In this document: one piece after another, positions 49,189 to 59,439 of the stretch
Numbering within the stretch: the stretch's first letter is position 1
Layout: the number at the start of each line of letters is the position of its first letter
Assembly (NCBI GenBank): GCA_034440615.1
Contig: JAOTOM010003166.1
Span: 1 to 64,000 of the forward strand
From: Ashinkailepas kermadecensis
Lineage: Eukaryota > Arthropoda > Thecostraca > Neolepadidae
Length of the DNA stretch: 64,000 nucleotides
Direction: 5' to 3'
Program-made: the position numbers and the translations under genes
The notes under the pieces: generated by a model
Database searches by the model: none
The model's input: only the letters and a program-made list of their open reading frames with translations
Told to the model about the DNA's origin: nothing

Positions 49189-52100
49189 CCCCCCCAAAGT
49201 AAGTGCCAGTGATTATTTATCTTTCCATGCCGTTCGAGATTGGCGCAGCATGACCGACACAGTCGATGCACCCCTAAACTCCAATAACCAACCAAACATT
49301 CCGTTTGAGACTGACTTCAGACGTCCGTAAAATCTGAAATGTGCGTCGGTGTGAAACTGGCTTTAGTCGTTTTAGCACACCACATTCTGAGTCTTGTGCT
49401 GGTTGTATGCGATTTGTACGATATTGAGGTGCCTGTATTCCCGGAGATGTCGCCTGTGCGTGACTAACATTGAATGTGTCTTAGGCAATATATACTGTTC
49501 ATAATTTGTGTCCATGATCAGCAGAAAGAGACAAACGAATACTGTGAATTTGATACATGGCAATCAGTATTCGTAAAATGTGCCTTTTGATCTAAATGTT
49601 TCAATATTTGAAAAAATTAATTGGCTGCAGATCCAAACACAAATTGCTACTGCACAAGTATGACAATGACACTTCATTTGGCCATTATATGGCGATCAGT
49701 GGCAGATGTAATTAAATGCATTTGCTTTCCCATGTAGGATTGCCATCCCCTTCTTCAATTATCATTAAACAGGCAGCCATAACTTGCTCTTGCCCTATCT
49801 CGTCCAAAACACGATCAAAAATTGTATTTGTATTCTTGGTGCTAGATAACCACAAGCAAATTCAAATATGTTAATATTCAATGCTGGTTGAAACCGGTTT
49901 AACATGGCTAAAACCGATAGGTCGCAGAAAGCAATTCAGGCCAGTTGGATGCCTGATCCAAAATCATGCTTGAAGAAGGCTATGCTGCACTAGGTTGGGG
50001 AAGTAGGCTGTTTTATTGGTACTTATTCATCCCCATGGTTCTAATTCATCCTGCATTTCAGATGAGTGGGAGAGTCGCTGGGTGGCGTCTGAACACTCCA
50101 AGGATCTTGGAAAGTTTGTCCTCAGCTCCGGAAAATACTTCTCAGACAAAGAAGAGGACAAAGGTAACTACTACTGGGAGCTGTGATTGTATGATTGTTG
50201 TCATTCACATATGCATCCCGCACACATTAGCATGGTTAATGTGTATATCCTCTCCTCTTCCGCGCCAATGTACCTTGCAATAGCTGTGTGTGAGGTGTGA
50301 AGCATGGATGAATCATTTTAAATGAAGGCTGTGGGGAAAATGTTACAAGTAGTGCTGCATGCCATGCCTTTCCCATCACAGGGTCTCCTGTACTAACTGG
50401 GTGAGGGTGTGGCCTCCTCACTCACGATCTCCCCCCCCCCCCCCAGTCGTCTTATTTCCAATTCCTTGAGCATTACTGGGGAAGTGCTGGTAGTTCAAAC
50501 TTCTGGGGTTTCATTTCAATACTTTATGGCAGTAGCTCCCAGTCAGGTGTTGTCGGATGAAGTCCCGTCCCATTCTCAATTGTTGGCATGATGATTTGGG
50601 CTGTTTTTTTAATTTAACAAACTTACCAAGATAGGTGTGGGAAGTACATAGGATGTTTCATTGTATATACAGGTATGGAGTGGGTCGGTTCACTTTCAGA
50701 CCATGAGTTTATCAAATATATCAATGTGCCTACTTACAAAGATGTTTTTGCTTTGCACCTGTAAGGATAATCGCATTGAATTTGCCACTGGATGTATTAT
50801 TTCACTGTTTGCTTGTAGGAATGTTACATACACCAGAGTTCAACCCGATAACAAACTGCTCTGTTTCAGGTCTGAAGACATCTCAGGATGCCAAATTTTA
50901 TGCAATGTCGGCAAAGTTCCCAACATTTTCAAACAAGGACAAGACATTTGTGGTTCAGCTATCTGTTAAGCACGAACAGAACATAGACTGTGGAGGAGGC
51001 TATGTCAAGCTCTTTCCCAGCAGTCTTGATCAGAAAGACATGCATGGTGAATCTCCCTATGCTATCATGTTTGGTCCGGACATTTGTGGCCCGGGTACCA
51101 AGAAAGTGCACGTCATCTTCAATTATAATGGAAAGAACCATCTGATCAAGAAAGACATTCGTTGCAAGGATGATGTATACACTCACGTGTACACCCTGAT
51201 CTTGAAGCCTGACAACACCTTTGAGGTAATTATCATTTGACTCCAATTGATACTAAAGTGGGGTTAATGGAAACTTTTCATTCTCAGAACATGCGTGACT
51301 TGGGCTATATATATGCTGTGATTCATCGACAGAGGGGATGGTGATGCAGTGCCATATTTCTCTTCGAAAACCTTTTCAGAATGACTTCTTGGATCTCCAT
51401 CTGTATTTTTTCGGACCGAAATAGAAAATGAGTCCTCCGTAATATTACTGGACTAGGTCGCTAGGTTGCATTTTTGTTAAGTGATATGCTCTGATGGCAT
51501 CTTGACCTTTTTCTTAGCTTTACTGTGCTTTACTGTGCATATGTCAGGCCACATTTGGAATACTGTGTCCAAGCTTGGTCCCCTAGTTATGAGAAAGATT
51601 GTTGGCTTTTAGAGAGAGTACAAAAGAGGGCAACAAAAATGGTTAATGGTATAGGCAACCTGGCATATGAGGAAAGATTGAAGAAATTGAATATGTTTTC
51701 ACTTAGATATAGAAGGCTGAGAGGAGATCTCATCGAGGTTTTTAAATTTGTTCATGGTCAGGAGCAGGGATATCTAAGGGAAATGTTTGAATTTAACAGA
51801 AATGATGCAATTAGAGGTCATCAATTCAAAATTAAAGTTAATCACAGCAGGACAAGGTTAAGACAGTCTTTCTTCACCAACAGGGTAGTAGAACACTGGA
51901 ACCAGCTTCCAGGAACAATTGTCAGTAGCAACACACTGAAAATCTTTAAAAACGGCATAGACAATCATTATAAGAATAGGGGGCTTGTTTTTCTGTATTC
52001 CAGGGTGGGTTGATTGACAGATTTGGTGGGCAACTGGTTCAGTGTACTAAGTGCAACCAAGAAGGGCCCTTGTGGCTCATAGTTGCACTGATCTTTTATG

Positions 52101-54065
52101 TCTTTGTCTTTTCTTGTTCATTGCAGCAATTTGTGTAGCTTATTTTCGACATGGCTTGTTTGTAGTATTTCCAAATGCAATGCTGTAATATATTGAGTCT
52201 ATGTTCAATTATGATAATTGGTTCGTGTTCAATTCATTAAGGATCGGGTTGAAGTTATCATTGATGTCTTGTGCGTTTGCGTTGCTGACATGCCTGTAGC
52301 GGACTAGCGGATTGAGATCCGCTAATAACGGCTGTGATTTATAGGTCCTCATCGACAACGAAAAGGTGGAGTCGGGCGATATTGAGAGTGGCTGGGACAT
52401 GCTGCCGCCCAAGGAGGTCAAGGACCCAGAGGCTAAGAAGCCAGAGGATTGGGATGACCGCGAGAGGATCGACGATCCAGAGGACAAGAAGCCAGAGGAC
52501 TGGGATCAACCTGAGCACGTCGCCGACCCTGACGCCACCAAGCCAGAAGACTGGAATGAAGACATGGATGGCGAATGGGAGCCTCCGATGATCGACAACC
52601 CAGACTACAAGGGCGAGTGGAAGCCCCGCCAGGTCGACAACCCAGAGTACAAGGTTCGTTTGGCTCATGCTCTATGTTGCCTGATTTGTTTGTGTGTGAC
52701 TAGGTTTTCCGATTGGAAGGAATATTCACCATTTCAGACGAGAATCTGTCCTATAGTCCAAACCAACTGCTTGCAGCATGCTGTAATATTCGTTTTATCC
52801 ATTGCTGTCGTCTCGATGTTAGCTCCAATGTCATCATTTTTTATCAAGTAAATGAAAAACCACTGCATTTATTTAACTCATCCACTGTGATTAGGTGCAG
52901 TGCTGCATTGAGCATGATTATGAGTAAGAAAAACGCATAAAATAACCTTATGCTCATATTAAAACAAGGAAATAGATCCAAATTTGCACTGTATATCTTC
53001 CGGACACGGGCCTTACTCGCTGTTGAGGAAGGCCCATGGCCGAAATATATGCAGTGCGGATTTGTATCTATTTCTTTTTAATAGGAGCATGAAGTTATTT
53101 TACTCGTTTTTCTTACTCATCCACTGTATTTTATAGTTGCATGTTCAAAGCGAATGATTAAAGAATGCAGTTAATTAGTCAATTGTTATTAATCATTGCA
53201 TAGCAAGCAGTGGTCAAGCATGCTCTTTTGTGGTAATTTCCACGCAACTCCAACATGATCATCTGCCGGGTTTGCGGAAGAAGCTAGCGAAGTGATAGTG
53301 AATACCAACCGTATTTTTTCATAGAATGACTAAGCCTGATTTGTATCACAACCATGTGGTTGTGGTCCATCTGGTGATTTATTGATGGCTGCTTCGGATT
53401 TGACTTCTTCTGACAATTAAGCGTGAGCAGTTTCTATAGTGTAGGCCTACCTCTTAAACGCGACCAAATCGTAGAACCTTGGTTCTCAGTACCAGACTTC
53501 ATCTAGTCTGTCTATCGGAATTCATCTGGTACCAATTGCTCTTACCAACTCGTTAGCTGGACGTGAAGCGAGAGACGTGGTCGCCGGTTGCGCTGCACAT
53601 TTAATTCATAATATTGGACTGGTGGTGTGGTGTTGTTGCGCGACGTGGCATTTTACACACTTGTCTGATCGCTGTTCATTTTCGCAGGGCAAGTGGGTGC
53701 ACCCGATGATCGAAAACCCCGAGTACGAGGCGGACGACACGCTGTACCTGCACGAGGACATAGGGGTGATCGGGCTGGACCTGTGGCAAGTAAAATCCGG
53801 CACGGTGTTTGACAACATTCTGATCACGGACGACGTGGATGCTGCCAAGAAGGACGCGGAGGCCGTACTCAAGCGAGTGGATGGCGAGAAGAAGATGAAG
53901 GAAGCGGAGGAGGAGGAGGAGCGGGAGCGGATGAAGGAGGAGGCGGACAAAGCCAAGGATGAGGAAGGAGACCTTGATGAGGATGAGGAAGATGAAGACG
54001 AAGACGAGGACAAGAAGTCGGAGGATGATGAGGCTGATGTACTGGAGTCTCACGATGAACTGTAA
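44666..54065 (+). CDS. CALR: calreticulin, ER calcium-binding lectin chaperone (5 coding exons)
   Basis: Joining 44666-44744, 50062-50163, 50870-51225, 52345-52653 and 53688-54065 gives 1224 nt, 407 residues, the usual calreticulin length. Visible parts are a hydrophobic signal peptide ([15 protein letters not shown]); the globular lectin domain with [16 protein letters not shown] and [11 protein letters not shown] signatures and the Cys pair; the P-domain with three KPEDWD/N repeats ([39 protein letters not shown]) and three GxW…NPxY repeats; an acidic, low-affinity calcium-binding tail; and C-terminal HDEL for ER retrieval. It folds monoglucosylated glycoproteins and buffers Ca2+ in the ER lumen. 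The segment after FDNILITDD is shorter and more Lys-rich than in vertebrates. The start ATG has G at -3 and is the only one giving a signal peptide. Five coding exons are fewer than the nine of vertebrate genes. Confidence 0.97.
45010..46440. repeat. AT-rich dispersed repeats (family R3) with TTAGG/TTATG runs
   Basis: Tandem-like R3 pieces (GACCACTCATTTTCTCTGCA, TGATTACTTTTCAGTTGGCA twice), a TTAGG/TTATG/TTAGA run at 45358-45460 and another at 46250-46270. A SINE-tail fragment is at 45985-46035. Confidence 0.75.
47421..47683. repeat. 122-bp-arm palindrome with hammerhead-like core
   Basis: Left arm 47421-47542 and right arm 47562-47683 are reverse complements with about one mismatch, around a 19-bp spacer. 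On each arm, reading outward from the spacer, the sequence is CTGACGA, then TGGCCCCTGGCC (a GGCC/GGCC stem), then GAAA, then CGTTGAGTACC (47564-47597 on +). This order matches the conserved core of hammerhead ribozymes (CUGANGA – stem II – GAAA – short stem III – GUH). Such motifs are known in Penelope-like pseudo-LTRs. A stem I could not be confirmed by eye, so ribozyme activity is unproven. Confidence 0.7.
48060..48790. repeat. AT-rich dispersed repeat (family R3)
   Basis: Contains GTTTATGAATGTGGTGAACA, TGGCCACTTATTTCCTCTGC and ACTTTTCAGTTGGCAGGAAA. A 50-bp local duplication (CCTTTTGCAAATGCTTCTTT plus TTCAGTTTGAA) sits at 48658-48775. Confidence 0.75.
49040..49200. other. homopolymer block, possible assembly or sequencing artefact
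   Basis: Successive runs of A, T, C and finally about 46 A flanked by C-runs within 160 bp. This is unlike any other repeat here and resembles low-quality read sequence or a badly filled gap. Confidence 0.6.
50062..50163 (+). CDS. CALR: calreticulin exon 2
   Basis: Acceptor TGCATTTCAG, donor GTAACT. Encodes [11 protein letters not shown] … [16 protein letters not shown], the standard N-domain strand region. Phase 1 in, phase 1 out. Confidence 0.96.
50164..50869 (+). other. calreticulin intron 2
   Basis: GTAACT to TTTCAG, about 0.7 kb, with a C-run at about 50431-50444. No repeat copy recognised. Confidence 0.85.
50870..51225 (+). CDS. CALR: calreticulin exon 3
   Basis: Acceptor CTGTTTCAG, donor GTAATT. 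Encodes the core of the lectin domain from [11 protein letters not shown] to KPDNTFE, with both calreticulin family signatures. Ends in phase 0. Confidence 0.97.
51512..52106 (+). mobile_element. 5'-truncated CR1-like LINE in calreticulin intron 3
   Basis: Encodes the C-terminal domain after the [49 protein letters not shown], then NSRTRL-like and [11 protein letters not shown] motifs, to a stop near 52013. The 3' UTR ends GATCTTTTATGTCTTTG. The frame is intact over 162 codons. The + orientation is the same as calreticulin. It belongs to the same family as 28435-29635. Confidence 0.9.
52345..52653 (+). CDS. CALR: calreticulin exon 4 (P-domain)
   Basis: Acceptor TGATTTATAG, donor GTTCGT (slightly weak). 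Encodes [11 protein letters not shown] then the KPEDW repeats and GEWEPP/GEWKPR repeats. Phase 0 at both ends. Confidence 0.97.
52918..53130. repeat. palindromic element in calreticulin intron 4, hammerhead-like core
   Basis: Arms of about 85-100 bp (52918-53020 and 53022-53130) are imperfect reverse complements (ATGAGTAAGAAAAACG … GAAATAGATCC against TATCTATTTC … CGTTTTTCTTACTCAT). The centre reads GTTGAGGAAGGCCCATGGCC then GAAA, the same layout as the core at 47564-47586 but with the CUGANGA box mutated. Confidence 0.65.
53688..54065 (+). CDS. CALR: calreticulin exon 5 (end of P-domain, C-domain, HDEL)
   Basis: Acceptor CATTTTCGCAG. Encodes [14 protein letters not shown], the conserved [14 protein letters not shown], a Glu/Asp/Lys-rich tail and ESHDEL, stop TAA at 54063-54065. 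Confidence 0.97.
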   Translation, partial: GKWVHPMIENPEYEADDTLYLHEDIGVIGLDLWQVKSGTVFDNILITDDVDAAKKDAEAVLKRVDGEKKMKEAEEEEERERMKEEADKAKDEEGDLDEDEEDEDEDEDKKSEDDEADVLESHDEL

Positions 54066-55200
54066 GAGTGCTGCAGCTAAGCATCGTATTTAAACCGTGA
54101 TATAACGTCCTCATGTGGAGCTTCATCGTGGTCGGGGCGAGCCCCTGTTTGTCTGCTGTCTGCGCCGGTACAGTCTTGCAGGTCTGGGAGAAGCGAACAC
54201 CCCGTTAGCGAAATAGGACGATCTGCATGAGAATGCCCTGGTGCACAACGTGGAATTGTGCTGTCTGAGTGTATGACATGCTTATTGAATCCGTGTAAAT
54301 GTGCGTATTTGGGTGTGTGCAGCATTTTCATTGCCGTGTGGGTAAGAAGGGGTTTTAATTGGGGGTTTCACAATGTTTTTGGGCACATACTTCGTGTGCG
54401 TATGTGACTATTGGAAGCACTGGAAACCACACTTTTGTTCCTGTTGTAAAATGGCTCGTTTATTGCTCGTAACAGTCCCGGTTACTCAGAACACAAGATA
54501 TTTGCGAGATTTGGTGACCGTTGATAATCGAATACAATGATTGTGTTATAGTGCAGCGTTTTCTTTTTTAGAGAGCTCGAGTTACGGTAAGCTACGTATA
54601 ACTGCATCATGGGCGCTGTATGACCATCGCAGTCGACGCGCCCCTAAGCCCAAATAACCAACCAACCAACGTATAACTGCATCGGCACACAATGTGGCAG
54701 AAATGGTCTACAACGAAAAATATGTCGTGCTGGCGACATTTAATGTGTAGCGCAGATAAGAGCGTGGGCCTTTTTTATATAAAACTCGCCGGGTGGATCG
54801 CTATCCGCGTAGCCAGATGCCCTGTCAATCGCGCCAATTAGTTTCCGAGAGGGTCGGGAAGTGCAGTCGGCTGGTCACCGCGATTCAGCACGCGGACAAT
54901 GCTGGAGCCAACCAGAGTGCCTGCTGGGCATGGTTTGAGCCGTCCATTTACTGGCAATCTATCCCAAGCCGCTGCCGAGTGGGAGTGATGCTTCTTACAA
55001 TGCGCTAAAGTGGAAGCTTGTCAGCACTGGGCATAGTATGGAAACCTTTTGGGAATTCGAGAACATGTTCATTAAAAATTGTAATTAAGGAAGCCGGGCC
55101 CGGTGAGTATAGTCCGCCAAGATTTCAAAATAAACTCTTGGATACATTAATTTGTTGAAATTAACAGGATTAATAATTTGAAATTGGGGTCAAATGAGAA
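54066..55200 (+). other. calreticulin 3' UTR and downstream flank
   Basis: No AATAAA lies close to the stop; the first clear one is at about 55127. A SINE-tail fragment (CTGTATGACCATCGCAGTCG … CCAACCAACCAA) is at 54608-54668. The poly(A) site cannot be fixed from sequence. Confidence 0.5.
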
Positions 55201-57139
55201 CGATTAGCGTGGATCAGTCCACTGGAGTGGTGCTGAGGAGATAGTGATGCCTTCCGGGAACCGCGTGCTTAGTCTAGACGCAGCCAGGAATTTCCCAAGA
55301 AGGTTGCGGATCCTGCAGAGGTGGACCGAGCTACCCCAATCATTTGTAATGTACTCCTTTTTTGACACTTTATATCGAAGGTGGCCGGTTTTCTGGTTGG
55401 AAAATGTATCGCTATTTATCTTCATTGGGTCCCCGGATCGTCCGATCATCTCAAATTATAAGTGGGGCAAAGGGTGAGAAACTGCTTAGAGGGGGAAATG
55501 GGATTTAGCAACTGGTTATTTATCAGTATTGTGATTTGGGTTCACTCTTGTCATTAATCTCTAATATACTATATGTGTAAAATGTGTTGTCAAATTGCCG
55601 TCCTGCCACACTATGGTGTACCAGGACGACCTAGCGGGCGTCAAATGAGCATAGCACGGTACTTTTTTGGGGGGATCTGATGTTATTTGGACATGCATTG
55701 GTTTGAGATTGGGGGAGGGACAAACCAGGGACGCGGAAAATTTTGGCTGGATAGAGAGGTAAGCCCCCCCCCCACACACCACAAAAGAATCCTCTGATTT
55801 CAGCCACTTTATTTTGAAGGTCTGGTTTCAGATTCACCGTTTTAAATTTCATATTTTGGGTTACAGCTTATCGCCAAAACCAAACTAGTTTTGGCCAAAA
55901 CTAGTCTTACCGTGTTGGGTGTTGGGCTCGATTTCACAATCACCATAGAGCACTGATACCATGCACTGTCGATAACATTTTTCCGGCGACCCCCTTAGGA
56001 AAATCCTGGCTGCGCCTTTGGCTGCTGCCCCCTCTGCCAACTCCCTCTTCCCACCGGTTCCAAGGCCTTGTGCGGGAAATGCGGAAGGTGATTTCTCAAC
56101 ATGCTTCATTCTAATCGTGCTTATTTTGGCCTCTTGCATGAAAATAATTTATCTAAAAGTACTTCAGTTTTCACCGTTTCTTCAGCGGAATCTGCTGCAT
56201 TCCTCCCGGACGGTGTTCCCTCGACCCGCCAGTGACGCTGTCAGCTGGTGTTCTCCCATACACAGTCCCAGACTGTCCGCATGTTGGAGTTCCCACGCAC
56301 CGTGCTCGAGCGGCAGCTCTCGGTCGAGACACGTGCATATCGGGCTGATTGGCGACCCGAACTTCCGCTCACGCCGTACCGGCGGCGGCCCATATGTCGC
56401 GCTGCAGGAGATCAACGCGGAATGATGAGCTCACGGATAAAAATGTCAGAGACTCAGAAGTGTCGTGGCGTCGCCGGCTCCAGCGGTCGTCCGTGCCATG
56501 ACTCCACCGATGTTATCCAGGCACCGGGAGCCAACATCACGTATGCGCTCTGGCGGATAGCGGGAGGGCTGTCAGACCCGAAGACCACCGACTTCGACAA
56601 ATGAATGGCAGTAGTGCTCCTCGTCATGGGTTCCGCCACAGCGGGCGGGTGATATGCCTCTGGCAATGCCTTTTACCTGTTAAATTCACGAGTGTGCATT
56701 GCACGGAGATAATTCGCCTAAGACGCCCGTTGCCCCCTCCCGAACTGCTGTGACGGAGCACACATTTTTCGGTCCATCATTGTTGTCACAAGAAGTTCAT
56801 TGTCAGACGACCGACGAATGTCATCGCTTGCTAACTTCAACAGGGAACATCGGCCCGGAGCGAAGCGAGCGCTGGATGTGGGACACAAATACATGCACAC
56901 CACGTTTATTCACAATCAGCATACGACAACATGGAAGACCTGGAGGACACAACAGGCCAGATGAGTCGACCAATCGCATTGTGCAAGAGCGCCCTAAAAC
57001 TTAAATAGCCCACCATCCGCAGGAAAACCTTACTGTCCAAACGCCATGCGGGAGAAGCCACGCGCGTTTCCGAGGCTGTGTGGGAAACCCCTTTCCTTAT
57101 TTGCAGTCAGTGCATTCAGTCGATGCCCTGCATGGGTTT
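55201..57139. other. no gene recognised
   Basis: Several open frames of 70-135 codons, one ending IGDPNFRSRRTGGGPYVALQ near 56420, but none matches a family I know and none has a convincing start plus splice structure. A 22-bp perfect palindrome centred on TTTTGGCCAAAA lies at 55884-55905. Confidence 0.45.
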
Positions 57140-57998
57140 GCACACTGAAGCTTGCGATCGGCAGCCACAGGTGGTCCTGGGCAGCAAATCGGTGAGGGTG
57201 GTCTCCAAATCGTCTTTCTGCCCTATTCTGCCCGAGGTCATACAGAGAGACCTACTAAACCCCTGCCTGTCTTATCCCCCAGGATGCCCTTCCGCGCTGT
57301 GATCACCACGCTGGAAGGATTTTGCAGCCCAGAATTACCCCAGCTCTCCAGCTGCCCTTATGAAATGTCCAGTCTTTCCAGCACGCTTTCTCCAGGGGTA
57401 ACAACCAAAAGAGTTTCGCAACTTCCCGTCTTCTATCAGCCATCCTTCCATCTTCTCCGAAGAGACGAGGCTTGAGGCTATTTCGTAACCAACGTTTTGT
57501 GCCCATGAAATTTCACGCCGGTGGAAGGGCGGCTTGCAGACCGCTCCTCGCCAAAATGCGTAAATCGTTTCCTGCCATCCGTTACAGTCGATTGGTTATT
57601 GGTTTTACGACACGTCGACCGTTGAGTCATGTAGCGTCGCCAATCTCTCACGGCGATTGGTCGCGGGCGAAGAGTAGCGACAGGTGAGACTCGAACCCAC
57701 AACCTTTCGATTGTGAGACGAGCATCTTACCCCTGGACCACTCGTCCCCGCCATCCGCTACAGTCGGTAATCTGGTTCGTCCTGTCCTGTCTTGCCGGCT
57801 AGGTGTTATGCTAAAGTAATGGACGAAGCCGGCAATTAGTTAAATCTTTAATTGCTATAGGAATTTTGACGACGTACATGGTCAGTGTGCTAACCGTTCC
57901 TCGACGGCACTAACTTACTTGGTATTTTGAACCTCCGATCTGGTACCCTGCACTCAGCATCAAGGGAAAATGTACTGACAGCTCTAGGGCCTGGGCCG
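57140..57998 (+). repeat. ~1-kb dispersed repeat (family R1), copy C (SINE-interrupted)
   Basis: Shares CTTGCGATCGGC, CAGGTGGTCCTGGG, CAGGGGTAACAACC-like, GGGCGGCTTGCAGACC and CAGTCGG…TCGTCCTGTCCTGTCTTGCC blocks with copies A and B. A solo copy, shorter in the middle. A SINE splits it at 57591-57749. Confidence 0.8.
57591..57749 (-). mobile_element. tRNA-like SINE (family S2) with 17-bp target duplication
   Basis: Same element as 41619-41780, minus orientation. The flanks GCCATCCGTTACAGTCG (57574-57590) and GCCATCCGCTACAGTCG (57750-57766) differ at one base. Confidence 0.95.
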
Positions 57999-58252
57999 GT
58001 TTTCATGGGTTAGTACTAAATAAACAATAAACAATGTTTACACCACGGTTCTTTACACCACGCATGGAAGCAATGTGATGTTGCTATACATTTTTGCTAT
58101 GGAAATAAGTTCAATGTGTTCAATAAGTTGCATAGGTATGTGCAGCAAGTGCATCCCGAAGCATTTATAAGTTTATGCCTCGAACAAACTTTCTCTTTTT
58201 AGTCTGACCCATGTTATGAATCACAATAAATCCATTGTCACCACCCAAAAAC

Positions 58253-59437
58253 GATTCTAGGACAAATGTACGTAAGGACAAATGTACGTATGGCAGATGT
58301 ACGTAAGCAAACGTACGTATGCAAATGTACGTATGGCAATGTACGTATGGCTATACGTAAGTGCAGATGTACGTATGGCTAATGTACTTAAGCGCAAATG
58401 TACGTATGGCAAATGTACATATGCGCAAATGTACGTCAGCGCAAATGTAAGCAAGCGCAAATGTACGTATGCGCAAAAGTACGTAAGCGCAAATGTGCGC
58501 ATGGGCAAAAGCACGTAAGCGCAAATGTACGTATGCGCAAAAGTACGTACGCCCAAATGTACGTAAGCGCAAATGTACGTATGCGAAAAAGTAGGTACGT
58601 ATACGCAAATGTACGTAAGCGCAAATGTGCGCATGTGCAAAAGTACGTGAGCGCAAATGTACGTATGCGCAAATGACGTAATCGAAAATGTACGTAAGCG
58701 CAAATGTACGCATGGGCAAAAGCACGTAAGCGCAAATGTACGTGTGCGCAAAAGTGCGTACGCCCAAATGTAAGTAAGCGCAAATGTACGTAAGCGCAAA
58801 AGTAGGTACGTATGCGCAAATGTACGTAAGCGCAAATGTATGTATGCGCAATACTACGAAAACGCAAATGTACGTATGCGCAAATGTACGTATGTGCAAT
58901 TGTACGTATGCGCAAATGTACGTACATTTACGCATGCGTACTTTTGCGCTTACGTACATTTGCGTTTTCGCACATTTCCGTTTCAGTACTTTTGCGCATA
59001 TGTACATTTGCGCTTACGTACATTTGCGTTTACGGACTTTTGCGCATACGTACATTTGCGTTTATGTACATTTGTGCATATGTACTTTTGCGCATACGTG
59101 CTTTTGCGCATACTCACTTTTGCGCATACTCACTTTTGCGCATACGTACATTTGCGGTTACGTATATTTGCGCATACGTACTTTTGCGCTTGCATACATT
59201 TGCGCTTACGCACATTTGCGCATACATACATTTGCCGTACGTACATTTGCGTTTACGCACATTTGCCCATACATACATTTGCCATACGTACATTTGCGCT
59301 TACTTACATTAGCCATAGGTACATCTGTACTTTCGTACAATTACCATACGTACATCTGCGCTTACGCACATTTGCTTACGTACATTTGCGTACGTACATC
59401 TGCCATACGTACATTTGCTTTACATACATTTGTCCGG
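58253..59437. mobile_element. foldback element: inverted arrays of a ~16-bp repeat
   Basis: Left arm (58261-58920) is about 40 units of GCGCAAATGTACGTAA/T and GCGCAAAAGTACGTAA. The right arm (58921-59430) is the reverse complement of the same units. The switch is at the perfect palindrome AAATGTACGTACATTT (about 58915-58930). Both outer ends carry GGACAAATGTACGTA or close variants. Long terminal inverted repeats built of short tandem units are the structure of foldback elements. No transposase is present. The many YVSANV or AYVHLR open frames are repeat artefacts. Confidence 0.85.
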
Positions 59438-59439
59438 TT

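Larger units (their letters stand above)
44745..50061 (+). other. calreticulin intron 1 (5.3 kb), repeat-filled
   Basis: Bounded by GTGAGT and TTTCAG. Contents in order: a SINE-tail fragment (about 44870-44930), R3 repeats (45010-46440), a ~600-bp AT-rich stretch, a large palindrome (47421-47683), R3 (48060-48790), a homopolymer block (49040-49200) and another SINE-tail fragment (49240-49290). No separate gene was seen within it. Confidence 0.85.

Noticed and set aside
56018..56604. Protein-coding exon(s) around IGDPNFRSRRTGGGPYVALQ
   Set aside because: Looks protein-like but I cannot name a family, and stops and frame changes surround it; left as unassigned.
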